A stretch of DNA of 40,123 bases from Sorangium cellulosum. GTDB lineage: Bacteria; Myxococcota_A; Polyangia; Polyangiales; Polyangiaceae. Below the pieces are notes generated by a model that was not told where the DNA came from, did not search any database, and worked only from the letters and a program-made list of their open reading frames with translations. Shown here piece after piece: positions 24,276 through 31,789 of the stretch. The translations under genes were made by a program, and so were the position numbers. Location: assembly GCA_020720045.1 (NCBI GenBank), contig DYPH01000045.1, positions 1-40,123 on the forward strand, written 5' to 3'. Each line of letters begins with the position of its first letter. Position 1 is the stretch's first letter.

Positions 24276-26807
24276 GTGACCATCGTCGGCATTGATCTTG
24301 GAACTACCCACAGCGTCGTCGCGGCGGTCGTCGACGGCGTGCCGCGCGTTCTCCAGGATGCAAACGGCGATGCGCTCGTTCCGAGCGTTGTCCATTTTCC
24401 GGAACAAGGTCCGCCGGTTGTAGGCCGCGCCGCCGTCGCCGCGCGCCAGCGCGACCCGGCGAACACGTTCTTCAGCACGAAACGCCTCTTGGGGCTCCCC
24501 TTCACGGCACCGGAAGTCTCGGCGGCACGCGCGAAATTCCCGTTTGACGTCACCGACGGCCCGAGCAACACGGTCCTCGCCCGTGCCCGTGGGAAGTTTT
24601 ACACGCTCCCGGAAATCTCGGCGTCGATCCTCGCTTACGTCAAGAATCTCGCGGGGCGCGCCCTTGGCGAGACGGTGACCCAGGCGGTCATCACCGTGCC
24701 GGCCCACTTCAACGAGCTTCAGCGCGCCTCGACAAAGGTCGCCGCGCGGGTAGCCGGCCTTGAGGTCGTGCGGATGCTCAATGAGCCGACCGCGGCCGCC
24801 CTCGCCTACGGGCTCGGTCTCGAGCGACGCCAACGCGTTGTCGTCTATGACCTCGGGGGCGGAACCTTCGATTGTACGGTCCTCGACCTCGATGGAAGCG
24901 TCTTTGAAGTACTCGCAACGGGCGGCGATAGTTACCTTGGCGGTGACGACATCGACGCATTGATTGTCGATCGAATGGTCGCGCGCCTCTACGAACAAGA
25001 GTGGGTCGACGTGCGCACGCGAACCGACCTCATGGAGAAGCTCCGTGCGGGGGCCGAAGCGCTCAAGAAAACGCTGAGTACAGAAGAGGCCGCGTCGGTC
25101 ACCCTCGACGGCGTTATCGCTCAAAAGCCTTTTCTTTTTCAGCTTTCGCGCGCTGAACTTGAAGCGCTTGCTGTGCCGCTTGTCGATCGTACTCTGCGCG
25201 TGACAGAGACTGCGCTGCGAGAGGCTCAGCTTTCAGCGACGAGCGTGGACCACGTTATTCTGGTCGGGGGCTCATCGCGCCTTCCTCTCGTCCGTGCGCG
25301 CGTGGCGGCGTTTTTTGGCAAGCGCCCGCTCGCCGAAATTGATCCCGATATCGTGGTCGCGGTTGGCGCGGCGATTCAAGCGTCGTTGCTCGCCGATCCG
25401 TCGCGGGCTGCCCCGATTCCCCCGCCGCCGCGTCCGTTTACCGTGCAGGCGAGCCCCAAGCGTTCGCCGGCCCAGGCCGCCCTCGAACAAGAAGACGAGC
25501 CGACGAATTTCGACAAAAAGAACCCGATTTACGGGTCGCCGAATCGTCCGAGTACGCCGCCCCAGCAGGGGTCGCTCCCGCCGGGACCGTTTGGCGCCGT
25601 CGACGAGCCGCCGGAACTCCCTGCGCCGCGCCGCTCAAGCATGCCGCCGCCGCTCCCGCTACCGCTCCGGCCGAGTCATGCAGCGACGGCTCCGCCCCCC
25701 CAGGCCACCCAGGCGTTTGCGTTCCCTGCGCCGGCGGCCGTCCCCCACTTTGGTGCGCCGCCGTCGGTCGCACCCGCGAGTACGCCGACGTTGCCGTCGC
25801 AGGCGTCGCCGGCCTTCGGGGCGGATCTTCGAGCGACCTCGAACGCGCTGTTTTCCCCCTTCAATTCGCCACAAGCCCCGGTGAGGCCCGGCTCGGTACC
25901 GGTTCGCGGGCCCGACGGCCGCGAGCTCAACGGGCCCGATCGAACGCAGCCGCTGCCTGCGCAGGCGGCCCTGCGAAGCCCCGATCGCACGCAGAAGCTG
26001 CCGAGCCAGCCGCCGCCGGCCGCCGGACAAAGCTGGGCGCCCGGTTCCGGCCCGACCCCCGCATATATCGGACAGGCGCCGGTGACGCCGAACGCCGCCG
26101 GGAACATCCGCGATCTCTACCTGCCGGCCGTCGCGCCCAACCAGCCACAGGCGCCCTTCGAGCGCGCACAACCGCCTGTATTTCCAGGCGATCTCGCCTT
26201 CCCGCCCCCCCGCCCCGCGCATCCATCACCGGGCACGAAGGAATCCTACGCCCCCGGCTCGGGGCCGACGCCCGCCTTCATCGCGCCGGCGCCGGCCCGA
26301 GTGCCGAGTGCCGATTGGACGTCACCGGTTTCCACGCACAGTCTCGCGGCGCTCGCCCCCGGGGCCGCCCCGCCGGTGCTCGTCGACGTGACTCCGCGCG
26401 CGCTCGTCGTCGAGACCGTGGGCGGCTTCGTCGACCTCGTCGTTCCTCGAAACGCGCGAATTCCTTGTGAAAGAAAGCGTTCGTTTACGACGGCGACCGA
26501 TGGGCAGACCATCGTTCGCATTCGCATTGCTCAGGGGGAAGAGGCGACGTTCGCGGGCAACACGGTGCTTGGAGAGGTTCTCCTCGAGGGCATTCGGCCG
26601 GCGATTCGCGGCGACGTGCAAATCAATGTGACCTTTGAAGTCGACCAAGATGGAACGTTGCGGGTTCGTGCGACGGAAGAGGGATCCGGGCGAGAAGCGC
26701 GCGTCTCACTGCGGCTGCAAGGGATTGCAGACGACGACGAAATCGAGGAAATGTCCCGTAAACTGCAGGCTCCGAATATCGGGCGCTCGGTGCCACCCCC
26801 CTTCTGA
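24276..26807 (+). CDS. Hsp70 (DnaK-like) chaperone with a long Pro-rich linker and no lid
   Basis: The protein has 843 residues. Residues 1-373 are a complete Hsp70 ATPase domain: GIDLGTTHS at 5-13, VPAHFNELQR, NEPTAAALAYG at 169-179, YDLGGGTFDCTV at 191-202 and GGSSRLPLVR at 331-340. Residues 374-700 are a Pro/Ala/Ser-rich, probably disordered linker. The substrate-binding beta domain follows at 701-820; it begins VLVDVTPRALVVETVGG, equivalent to the DnaK linker/SBD start. The chain ends just after the first residues of the helical lid (ADDDEIEEMSRKLQ), so the lid is absent. Housekeeping DnaK has a linker of about ten residues, so this is a specialised paralogue. The GTG start has GGAG upstream. 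Its stop overlaps the J-protein start (TGATG). Confidence 0.9.
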   Translation: MTIVGIDLGTTHSVVAAVVDGVPRVLQDANGDALVPSVVHFPEQGPPVVGRAAVAARQRDPANTFFSTKRLLGLPFTAPEVSAARAKFPFDVTDGPSNTVLARARGKFYTLPEISASILAYVKNLAGRALGETVTQAVITVPAHFNELQRASTKVAARVAGLEVVRMLNEPTAAALAYGLGLERRQRVVVYDLGGGTFDCTVLDLDGSVFEVLATGGDSYLGGDDIDALIVDRMVARLYEQEWVDVRTRTDLMEKLRAGAEALKKTLSTEEAASVTLDGVIAQKPFLFQLSRAELEALAVPLVDRTLRVTETALREAQLSATSVDHVILVGGSSRLPLVRARVAAFFGKRPLAEIDPDIVVAVGAAIQASLLADPSRAAPIPPPPRPFTVQASPKRSPAQAALEQEDEPTNFDKKNPIYGSPNRPSTPPQQGSLPPGPFGAVDEPPELPAPRRSSMPPPLPLPLRPSHAATAPPPQATQAFAFPAPAAVPHFGAPPSVAPASTPTLPSQASPAFGADLRATSNALFSPFNSPQAPVRPGSVPVRGPDGRELNGPDRTQPLPAQAALRSPDRTQKLPSQPPPAAGQSWAPGSGPTPAYIGQAPVTPNAAGNIRDLYLPAVAPNQPQAPFERAQPPVFPGDLAFPPPRPAHPSPGTKESYAPGSGPTPAFIAPAPARVPSADWTSPVSTHSLAALAPGAAPPVLVDVTPRALVVETVGGFVDLVVPRNARIPCERKRSFTTATDGQTIVRIRIAQGEEATFAGNTVLGEVLLEGIRPAIRGDVQINVTFEVDQDGTLRVRATEEGSGREARVSLRLQGIADDDEIEEMSRKLQAPNIGRSVPPPF

Positions 26808-27325
26808 TGGCCCTCGACGAAACCTACCTCGATGCCTGGCTCGCTCAATTGGAGATGCTCTCCTTTTACGAGGTCCTCGGCGTAGACGTCGCCGTCCGTC
26901 ACGACGCGCTCGTGCTCGCCTATCATCGCTTTTGCGCGTCCTTTCATCCCGATGCCCACCGCGGCCGCACCGCCGCCTTTCGAGCCAAAATTAGCCGAAT
27001 TTTCCTGCGAGGAAACGAGGCGTTCCGTGTGCTTGACGACCCAAGCCTTCGTGCGCGCTACGACGAAGGTCTCCGCCGCGGGGAGGTCGTTCCACGGGTT
27101 TCGCTGGTGCCGACGGCCGGTTCCACCACGCGACTCGCCGCACCGAAGCGTTGGGAAGAACTCGTAAATAGCCCCGCCGCGCGAGAGTTTGCCCGGCGTG
27201 CCGAGGCGCTCGCGAAGGCGGGGGATGTGAAGCAGGCCCGCTTGCAACTCGACCTCGCACGCTCGATGGACGGCGGAAATCCGGCATTGACGGAACTCTT
27301 GGCGACGCTGACCGCGAAAAAGTAG
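26807..27325 (+). CDS. J-domain co-chaperone partner of the Hsp70
   Basis: This is a 172-residue protein with a J domain at about 18-90. Helix I starts SFYEVLGV, the invariant HPD is at 47-49 (SFHPDAH), and helix III/IV ends in FRVLDDPSLRARYDEG. No Gly/Phe region, zinc-finger domain or DnaJ C-terminal domain follows. Instead residues 115-172 form short helices with a TPR-like look (AAREFARRAEALAKAGDVKQARLQLDLARSM). J proteins deliver clients and stimulate the Hsp70 ATPase. The one-base overlap with the upstream Hsp70 stop indicates coupled synthesis of a dedicated pair. It is unlikely to be the housekeeping DnaJ. Confidence 0.88.
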   Translation: MALDETYLDAWLAQLEMLSFYEVLGVDVAVRHDALVLAYHRFCASFHPDAHRGRTAAFRAKISRIFLRGNEAFRVLDDPSLRARYDEGLRRGEVVPRVSLVPTAGSTTRLAAPKRWEELVNSPAAREFARRAEALAKAGDVKQARLQLDLARSMDGGNPALTELLATLTAKK

Positions 27326-27389
27326 CGCTCATGCGGCATGGGCGTTCCCGCCGTTCTGCGGGGTCCAAATCGGTGGTAGGAGGCGCGTC

Positions 27390-28109
27390 ATGGAATCGCA
27401 GAAACTCCGCGACGCCGCGTTCTACGGGCTGACCGCGGTGACCGCTCTCTGCTTCGTCGGGACGATCTTCCAGGTTTTCCTCCACACGCCGGTCGAGGCG
27501 CGCATGGGAATCGTTCAGAAGATCTTCTACTTCCACGTTCCGTCCGCCTATACGCTCTACATCGGAGCGACCGCCTGCTTCCTCGGATCGGTCGGTTACT
27601 TGGTTCGACCGCGCGACAGCTTCGACGCGTTCGCGAAAGCGGGCGCCGAGATGAGTGTGCTTTTTGGCGTGATCGTCCTGGCGACCGGGATGCTCTGGGC
27701 GGCGAAAGCCTGGGGTACGGCGTGGACGTGGGACCCGCGACTGACGACGGCGCTCCTCTCGACACTCGTCTATGTCGCCTACGTGATCCTGCGGGTCTTC
27801 GCGGGGGACGGCCCCGGCGAACGGAAGTTCGGGGCCGCTCTTGGCATTCTCGGCGCGGCGAATCTTCCCATCATCCACTTCAGCGTCCAGAAGTGGAGTG
27901 GTCAGCACCCCACCGTAATCACAGCGAAAGGGGGCGGCCTTCAGCACGCCGACATGAAGCTCTCCCTCGCCCTCGGCTTCCTCTCGTTCACCCTCTTTGC
28001 GATCCTCCTCCTCTGGGCGCGCACCCGCCTCGAGCTCGCCAACGCCCGCCTCGCGCGGGTCGAAGAGGACACCATCGACCTCGGTCTCGACCCTCGCTAC
28101 GAAGCCTGA
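27390..28109 (+). CDS. ccmC: Cytochrome c maturation haem-handling protein CcmC
   Basis: CcmC is an inner-membrane protein that attaches haem to CcmE for cytochrome c assembly. The 239-residue protein has six hydrophobic segments and the tryptophan-rich WWD motif WGTAWTWDPRLTT around 109-121. Two histidines flank it, in FYFHVPSA and LPIIHFSVQKWSGQHP, as expected for haem ligands. GGAGG upstream of the ATG supports the start. ccmD and a 45-residue membrane protein follow. The ABC subunits CcmA and CcmB, and CcmE/F/G/H, are not in the window. It begins 64 bases after the J-protein gene. Confidence 0.92.
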   Translation: MESQKLRDAAFYGLTAVTALCFVGTIFQVFLHTPVEARMGIVQKIFYFHVPSAYTLYIGATACFLGSVGYLVRPRDSFDAFAKAGAEMSVLFGVIVLATGMLWAAKAWGTAWTWDPRLTTALLSTLVYVAYVILRVFAGDGPGERKFGAALGILGAANLPIIHFSVQKWSGQHPTVITAKGGGLQHADMKLSLALGFLSFTLFAILLLWARTRLELANARLARVEEDTIDLGLDPRYEA

Positions 28110-28118
28110 GCGCCAAAC

Positions 28119-28400
28119 ATGCAGACTGCAGCTAATTCCGTCACCGGCGTGCTCCCCACGCCCGCCCCCTCCGCCAGCGCCCCGTCCGACCGTGCCGCGA
28201 CGTTTCAGGCGGTCGAAGGTGGCGGCGAACACACACCCGGCGGCCCCCTCCTTGTCACCGCATACGCGCTAATCTGGGTCCTCCTCTTCGGGTGGCTTAT
28301 TGCGATTTGGCGCAAGCAGAATGCGATCTCTTCACGAATCGCGGAGCTCGACAAGATCCTCGATGCCAAGGCAGCAAGCGCTGCAACAAAGACTCCATGA
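28119..28400 (+). CDS. ccmD: CcmD-family small membrane protein
   Basis: This is a 93-residue protein with one membrane helix (about 45-63, LLVTAYALIWVLLFGWLIAIW). It is followed by a basic, coiled-coil-like segment (RKQNAISSRIAELDKILDAK), the layout of CcmD proteins that hold CcmC and CcmE together. The first 40 residues are Ala/Pro-rich and longer than in typical CcmD. Sequence identity in this family is low, so the call leans on topology and on the position ten bases after ccmC. Its stop overlaps the next start (ATGA). Confidence 0.75.
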   Translation: MQTAANSVTGVLPTPAPSASAPSDRAATFQAVEGGGEHTPGGPLLVTAYALIWVLLFGWLIAIWRKQNAISSRIAELDKILDAKAASAATKTP

Positions 28401-28534
28401 ACACGTTCCCCGGGCCGGAACACTTCATTTTCATTCCGGGAATCCTGCTCGTCGGGATCGTGATCGGGTACGTGCTCGGCGGCAAGTCGGCGCGCGAAAA
28501 CCTGGAAAAGAAGCGACGGCGCCTCCGCGAGTAG
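28397..28534 (+). CDS. 45-residue single-pass membrane protein in the ccmCD operon
   Basis: This short gene starts at the ATG overlapping the ccmD stop. The protein opens NTFPGPEHF, has one hydrophobic helix (about residues 10-28, FIFIPGILLVGIVIGYVLG) and ends in a strongly basic tail (NLEKKRRRLRE), so the tail should be cytoplasmic. No known domain. Overlap, topology and operon position argue that it is real, possibly another accessory part of the haem-handling complex; that role is inferred from context only. Confidence 0.6.
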   Translation: MNTFPGPEHFIFIPGILLVGIVIGYVLGGKSARENLEKKRRRLRE

Positions 28535-28613
28535 CCGGCGGCGCCTACGAACCAAACGGTACGACTCCCCGGTGGGGGCGGTCACCTACGTCACGGGAAG
28601 AAGGGAAACAGCG

Positions 28614-29756
28614 ATGATCGGTTTCGATTTGACGGAAGAGCAGCGTGCACTCATTGACACGGCGAAGCGGTTTGCGAAAGAGCGAATCATTCCGGTCGCC
28701 GCCGAAGCGGACAAGTTGAGTGAGTTCCCGAAAGGCGTGTTTGAAGCCGCCTGGGAAACCGGCCTCGTCAACCCGACGGTTCCCAGCGAGTACGGCGGCC
28801 TCGGCCTCGGTGAACTCGACAACACGCTCATCACGGAAGAGCTCTCCTACGGCTGCTCGGGCATTTCGACGAGCATCACCGCAAACACGCTCGCCGCCAC
28901 CCCGGTCATCCTCGCCGGCAACGACGACCAGAAGAAGCGCTACCTGGGCCGCCTCACCGCGGAGCCGATCTGCGCCGCCTACGCGACCTCCGAGCCGAAC
29001 GCCGGCAGCGACGTTGCCGCGATCCAGACGAAGTTCGTCAAGCATGGCGATGACTACGTCCTCAATGGCGCGAAAGCGTGGATCACGAACGCCTCGCGCG
29101 CCGAGTGGTTCGTCATTTTTGCGACGGAAGACACGGCGAAGAAGCACAAAGGCATCGCAGCCTTCATCGTCGACCGCAACACGCCCGGCTTCGAAATCGG
29201 CAAACACGAAGACAAGCTCGGCCAGCGGGCAAGCGACACGTGCCCGCTTACGCTTACCGACGTCGTTGTGAAGAAGGCGAATTTGCTCGCGCCCCCCGGC
29301 GAAGGGTTCAAGCTCGCCATGAACACCTTCAACCAGACCCGCCCCGACATCGGCGCGAGCGCGGTCGGCTTGATGCGTCGATGCCTCGACGAATGCACCA
29401 ACTACGCGAAAGAACGAAAGACGTTCGGCGTGCCGATCGCCCAGCATCAGGCGATTCAGTTCATGCTCGCGGAAATGGCGATCCGGATTGAGGCGACTCA
29501 ACTGATGGTCCGAAAGGCCGCTTGGCTCCTCGATCGCCACGAAGGTTCGCCGATTGTTTCGGCCTGCTCGAAGGCCTTTGGTGGCGACTCCGCCATGGCG
29601 ACCGCGATCGACGCCGTCCAGATCTTCGGCGGCAACGGCTACACGAAAGAGTACCCGGTCGAGAAGCTGATGCGCGACGCGAAAATCCTTCAGATCTATG
29701 AAGGAACGAGCCAGATCCAGCGCATCGTCATCGCAAAGTCGATCCTCGGCGGCTGA
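28614..29756 (+). CDS. Acyl-CoA dehydrogenase
   Basis: This is a 380-residue FAD-dependent enzyme that introduces the alpha-beta double bond into acyl-CoA, passing electrons to electron-transfer flavoprotein. The visible signatures are YATSEPNAGSDVA (substrate/FAD-contact block), WITNASRAEWFVIFA, the helix KERKTFGVPIAQHQAIQF, QIFGGNGYTKEYPVEKLMRDAKI and the catalytic base Glu363 in QIYEGTSQIQR. This pattern is that of the short/medium-chain group (butyryl-CoA dehydrogenase-like); chain-length preference cannot be read. The ATG at 28614 has GAAGGGA about nine bases upstream; the open frame before it does not resemble the family. No ETF or thiolase genes are adjacent. Confidence 0.95.
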   Translation: MIGFDLTEEQRALIDTAKRFAKERIIPVAAEADKLSEFPKGVFEAAWETGLVNPTVPSEYGGLGLGELDNTLITEELSYGCSGISTSITANTLAATPVILAGNDDQKKRYLGRLTAEPICAAYATSEPNAGSDVAAIQTKFVKHGDDYVLNGAKAWITNASRAEWFVIFATEDTAKKHKGIAAFIVDRNTPGFEIGKHEDKLGQRASDTCPLTLTDVVVKKANLLAPPGEGFKLAMNTFNQTRPDIGASAVGLMRRCLDECTNYAKERKTFGVPIAQHQAIQFMLAEMAIRIEATQLMVRKAAWLLDRHEGSPIVSACSKAFGGDSAMATAIDAVQIFGGNGYTKEYPVEKLMRDAKILQIYEGTSQIQRIVIAKSILGG

Positions 29757-29761
29757 GCCAC

Positions 29762-30259
29762 GTGCCTCGATCGCGCCCCCCCTTCCACGAACTTGCGCTG
29801 GGCTTTTGCCTCGTTGCGTGTGGCGGCGAGGGGCGCGATGCACTTGTGCCGGATGCACCGCCAACGACTCCGCCGGCAGCCACCGCGGCAAGCACCCCCG
29901 AGCGTTATGAGCTCCTTCTCCGGGAAGGTCCCGTGGTGCTCGGTCTTGCCGAGGCCCGGGGGGCCGATCGGGAAAAGCTTGCAGAATACACACGTGCAGT
30001 CTTCACGGAAATTACCGGCTGTCTCGCGCGTGAGCACGTTGAAGGGCGCACAAAATCGGGGGCTGCACGGATTGTCGTCATCGTCGACGAAACGGGCCGT
30101 GACGGCGGACACCGGCTCGCGGTCGATTCGGTCGCGGCAAACGGTCACGCGGCGACGCTCTGTTTCGAAGTCCCGATCCTAGCCCGCCCGCTGCCGTTCG
30201 CGCCGGTCGCGCCCAAGGATCGCGTCGGGCGAGGCTTCGCCTTCGATGTCCGTTGGTAG
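29762..30259 (+). CDS. Predicted lipoprotein with an AgmX/TonB-C-like end
   Basis: This is a 165-residue protein with a GTG start five bases after the dehydrogenase stop. The signal segment ends CLVACGG, placing the lipidated cysteine at residue 20. A Pro/Ala/Thr tether follows. The C-terminal part has the rhythm ITGCLAREH, then ARIVVIVDETG, then AATLCFEVPILARPLPFAP. This resembles the AgmX/PglI C-terminal domain seen in myxobacterial surface and gliding proteins (a Cys-Leu, a strand ending in a Gly, then Cys and a PFP-like ending). The resemblance is by eye and weak. Function is unknown. Confidence 0.6.
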   Translation: MPRSRPPFHELALGFCLVACGGEGRDALVPDAPPTTPPAATAASTPERYELLLREGPVVLGLAEARGADREKLAEYTRAVFTEITGCLAREHVEGRTKSGAARIVVIVDETGRDGGHRLAVDSVAANGHAATLCFEVPILARPLPFAPVAPKDRVGRGFAFDVRW

Positions 30260-30277
30260 CCATGCTATCGCGGCACG

Positions 30278-31789
30278 ATGGCCCGCTTTTTTGCGCACCC
30301 CACGCTGGTTTCCGCGCTCGCTCTTCCACTCGCACTGTGGGCGCCGCTCGGTGCAGGATGCAGCGATTCTGCCGCGCCCGCCGATACGGCCGATGCAGCG
30401 GTGGTCGTCGCGACCGACGCCGCCATCGATGCGTCGCCGCCACCGCCCGACGCGGCAAGTCCGGTCGTCCTCTCCTCCGTAGGAATTTTTCAGGCAATCC
30501 GAGTCCCGCTGTTCGAGAACGACGCGGAAGTCCCGGCGGCGAACCGGCGAGCGCCTATCGTTGCCGGTCGGCGCGCGCTTGTCCGGGTCGCCCCGGCAGC
30601 GAGTTCCACCGCCGAGGTTGGCCGTTCCATTTCTGTGCAACTTACATGGAATCCTGGAGACGGCACCGCCCCCGTGATCGCGACCGCGCCGGGGACGCTC
30701 TTCGCGAAGGCTTCGGACCAGGCCCCCGATGGCATTCTCGACTTTGAGATCCCGGCGGAGGCGGTGACGACACGTGCATCATACACGCTATCCATCACCG
30801 TTGGCGACACGAAGCTTCGGTTCCCCGCGACCGGGGAGGCGAGCATCGGGGCCGTCGATGACCAGGGCACCTTGAAAGTCGTATTCGTGCCCGTCCAGTT
30901 TCAGGGGGACGGAAGTAACCGAATTTCTGACACTTCCGCCGAGCAGCTCGCCCGCTATCGGGATCGCCTGAGCGCCCTCTACCCGGCGACCCGCATCGAT
31001 CTCTCGGTCCGTCCGGCCTTCCCGTGGGCGTCCCCCGTTTCGGCGCGCGGCACCGGTTGGGATGAGCTCCTGGCGGCAATTACGCTCCTCCGCCAAGACG
31101 ATCGCGTCGCTCCAGATGTCTATTATTATGGAATTTTCGACCCAGCGCCGACCTACGACGCCTGGTGCGGCAACGGCTGCGTTCTCGGCCTTTCGAACCT
31201 CCCGGAGACCGCAAGCGATACCGTTTCGCGGGCCTCGATTGGGATCGGCTTCTCCGGCCTTGAGGCGCCGGTGACCTTCGTCCACGAACTCGGCCACGCC
31301 CATGGCCGCTACCACGCCCCCTGCGGCGGCGCCGGTGGCCCCGACGCGAACTATCCGTACCCTCGAGGCGTCATCGGCGCGACCGGTTGGGACGCCAGAT
31401 TTGGAAGCTTTTTCGACGCGACACGCGCCACCGACCTGATGGGCTACTGCGATCCCTCGTGGATCAGCGACTACACGTTTGGTGCAATTTACACCCGTAT
31501 GCGTGAGATCGCGCAGACGCCGCGGGCCCAGCTCACCGCGCAAAAGACCTTCATTTACCGAGACGACGGCCAGGTCCTTCATCGGCTCGGCAGTCGCGTG
31601 CTCGCGCCGATGGGCGGTTCCAAAATACCGTTCAATTTCAGGAGAGTAGACGGCACCTGGACGACGCTATCGGCCCATCGTGTCCCCTTCGCGGAAGGCT
31701 CGGGCGGTCTCGTCTACCTCCCGGCCGCCGCTTCCCCGGGTCGCGGCGATTCGGTCATTCTCGACGGAAACCGACGCGCCGTAGACTAG
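30278..31789 (+). CDS. Secreted metzincin-type zinc metalloprotease lipoprotein
   Basis: This is a 503-residue protein. A signal peptide ends in LGAGC with the lipidated Cys28, followed by an Ala/Asp/Pro tether (to about 62). The zinc site HELGHAHGRYH at 336-346 fits HExxHxxGxxH, and Met388 in TDLMGYC is the likely Met-turn, so it belongs to the metzincin clan. The arrangement, with a beta-rich region before the catalytic part, recalls peptidase family M66 (StcE-like), but that is by eye. It should sit on the cell surface or in the outer membrane and cleave extracellular protein or glycoprotein. Four cysteines near the active site may form disulfides. Its stop codon shares the palindrome CTAG with the stop of convergent rlmN. 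Confidence 0.82.
   Translation: MARFFAHPTLVSALALPLALWAPLGAGCSDSAAPADTADAAVVVATDAAIDASPPPPDAASPVVLSSVGIFQAIRVPLFENDAEVPAANRRAPIVAGRRALVRVAPAASSTAEVGRSISVQLTWNPGDGTAPVIATAPGTLFAKASDQAPDGILDFEIPAEAVTTRASYTLSITVGDTKLRFPATGEASIGAVDDQGTLKVVFVPVQFQGDGSNRISDTSAEQLARYRDRLSALYPATRIDLSVRPAFPWASPVSARGTGWDELLAAITLLRQDDRVAPDVYYYGIFDPAPTYDAWCGNGCVLGLSNLPETASDTVSRASIGIGFSGLEAPVTFVHELGHAHGRYHAPCGGAGGPDANYPYPRGVIGATGWDARFGSFFDATRATDLMGYCDPSWISDYTFGAIYTRMREIAQTPRAQLTAQKTFIYRDDGQVLHRLGSRVLAPMGGSKIPFNFRRVDGTWTTLSAHRVPFAEGSGGLVYLPAAASPGRGDSVILDGNRRAVD

Noticed and set aside
28545-29993. 482-codon minus-strand frame over the acyl-CoA dehydrogenase
   Set aside because: It is antisense to an unmistakable enzyme and crosses two plus-strand genes; no domain is visible.
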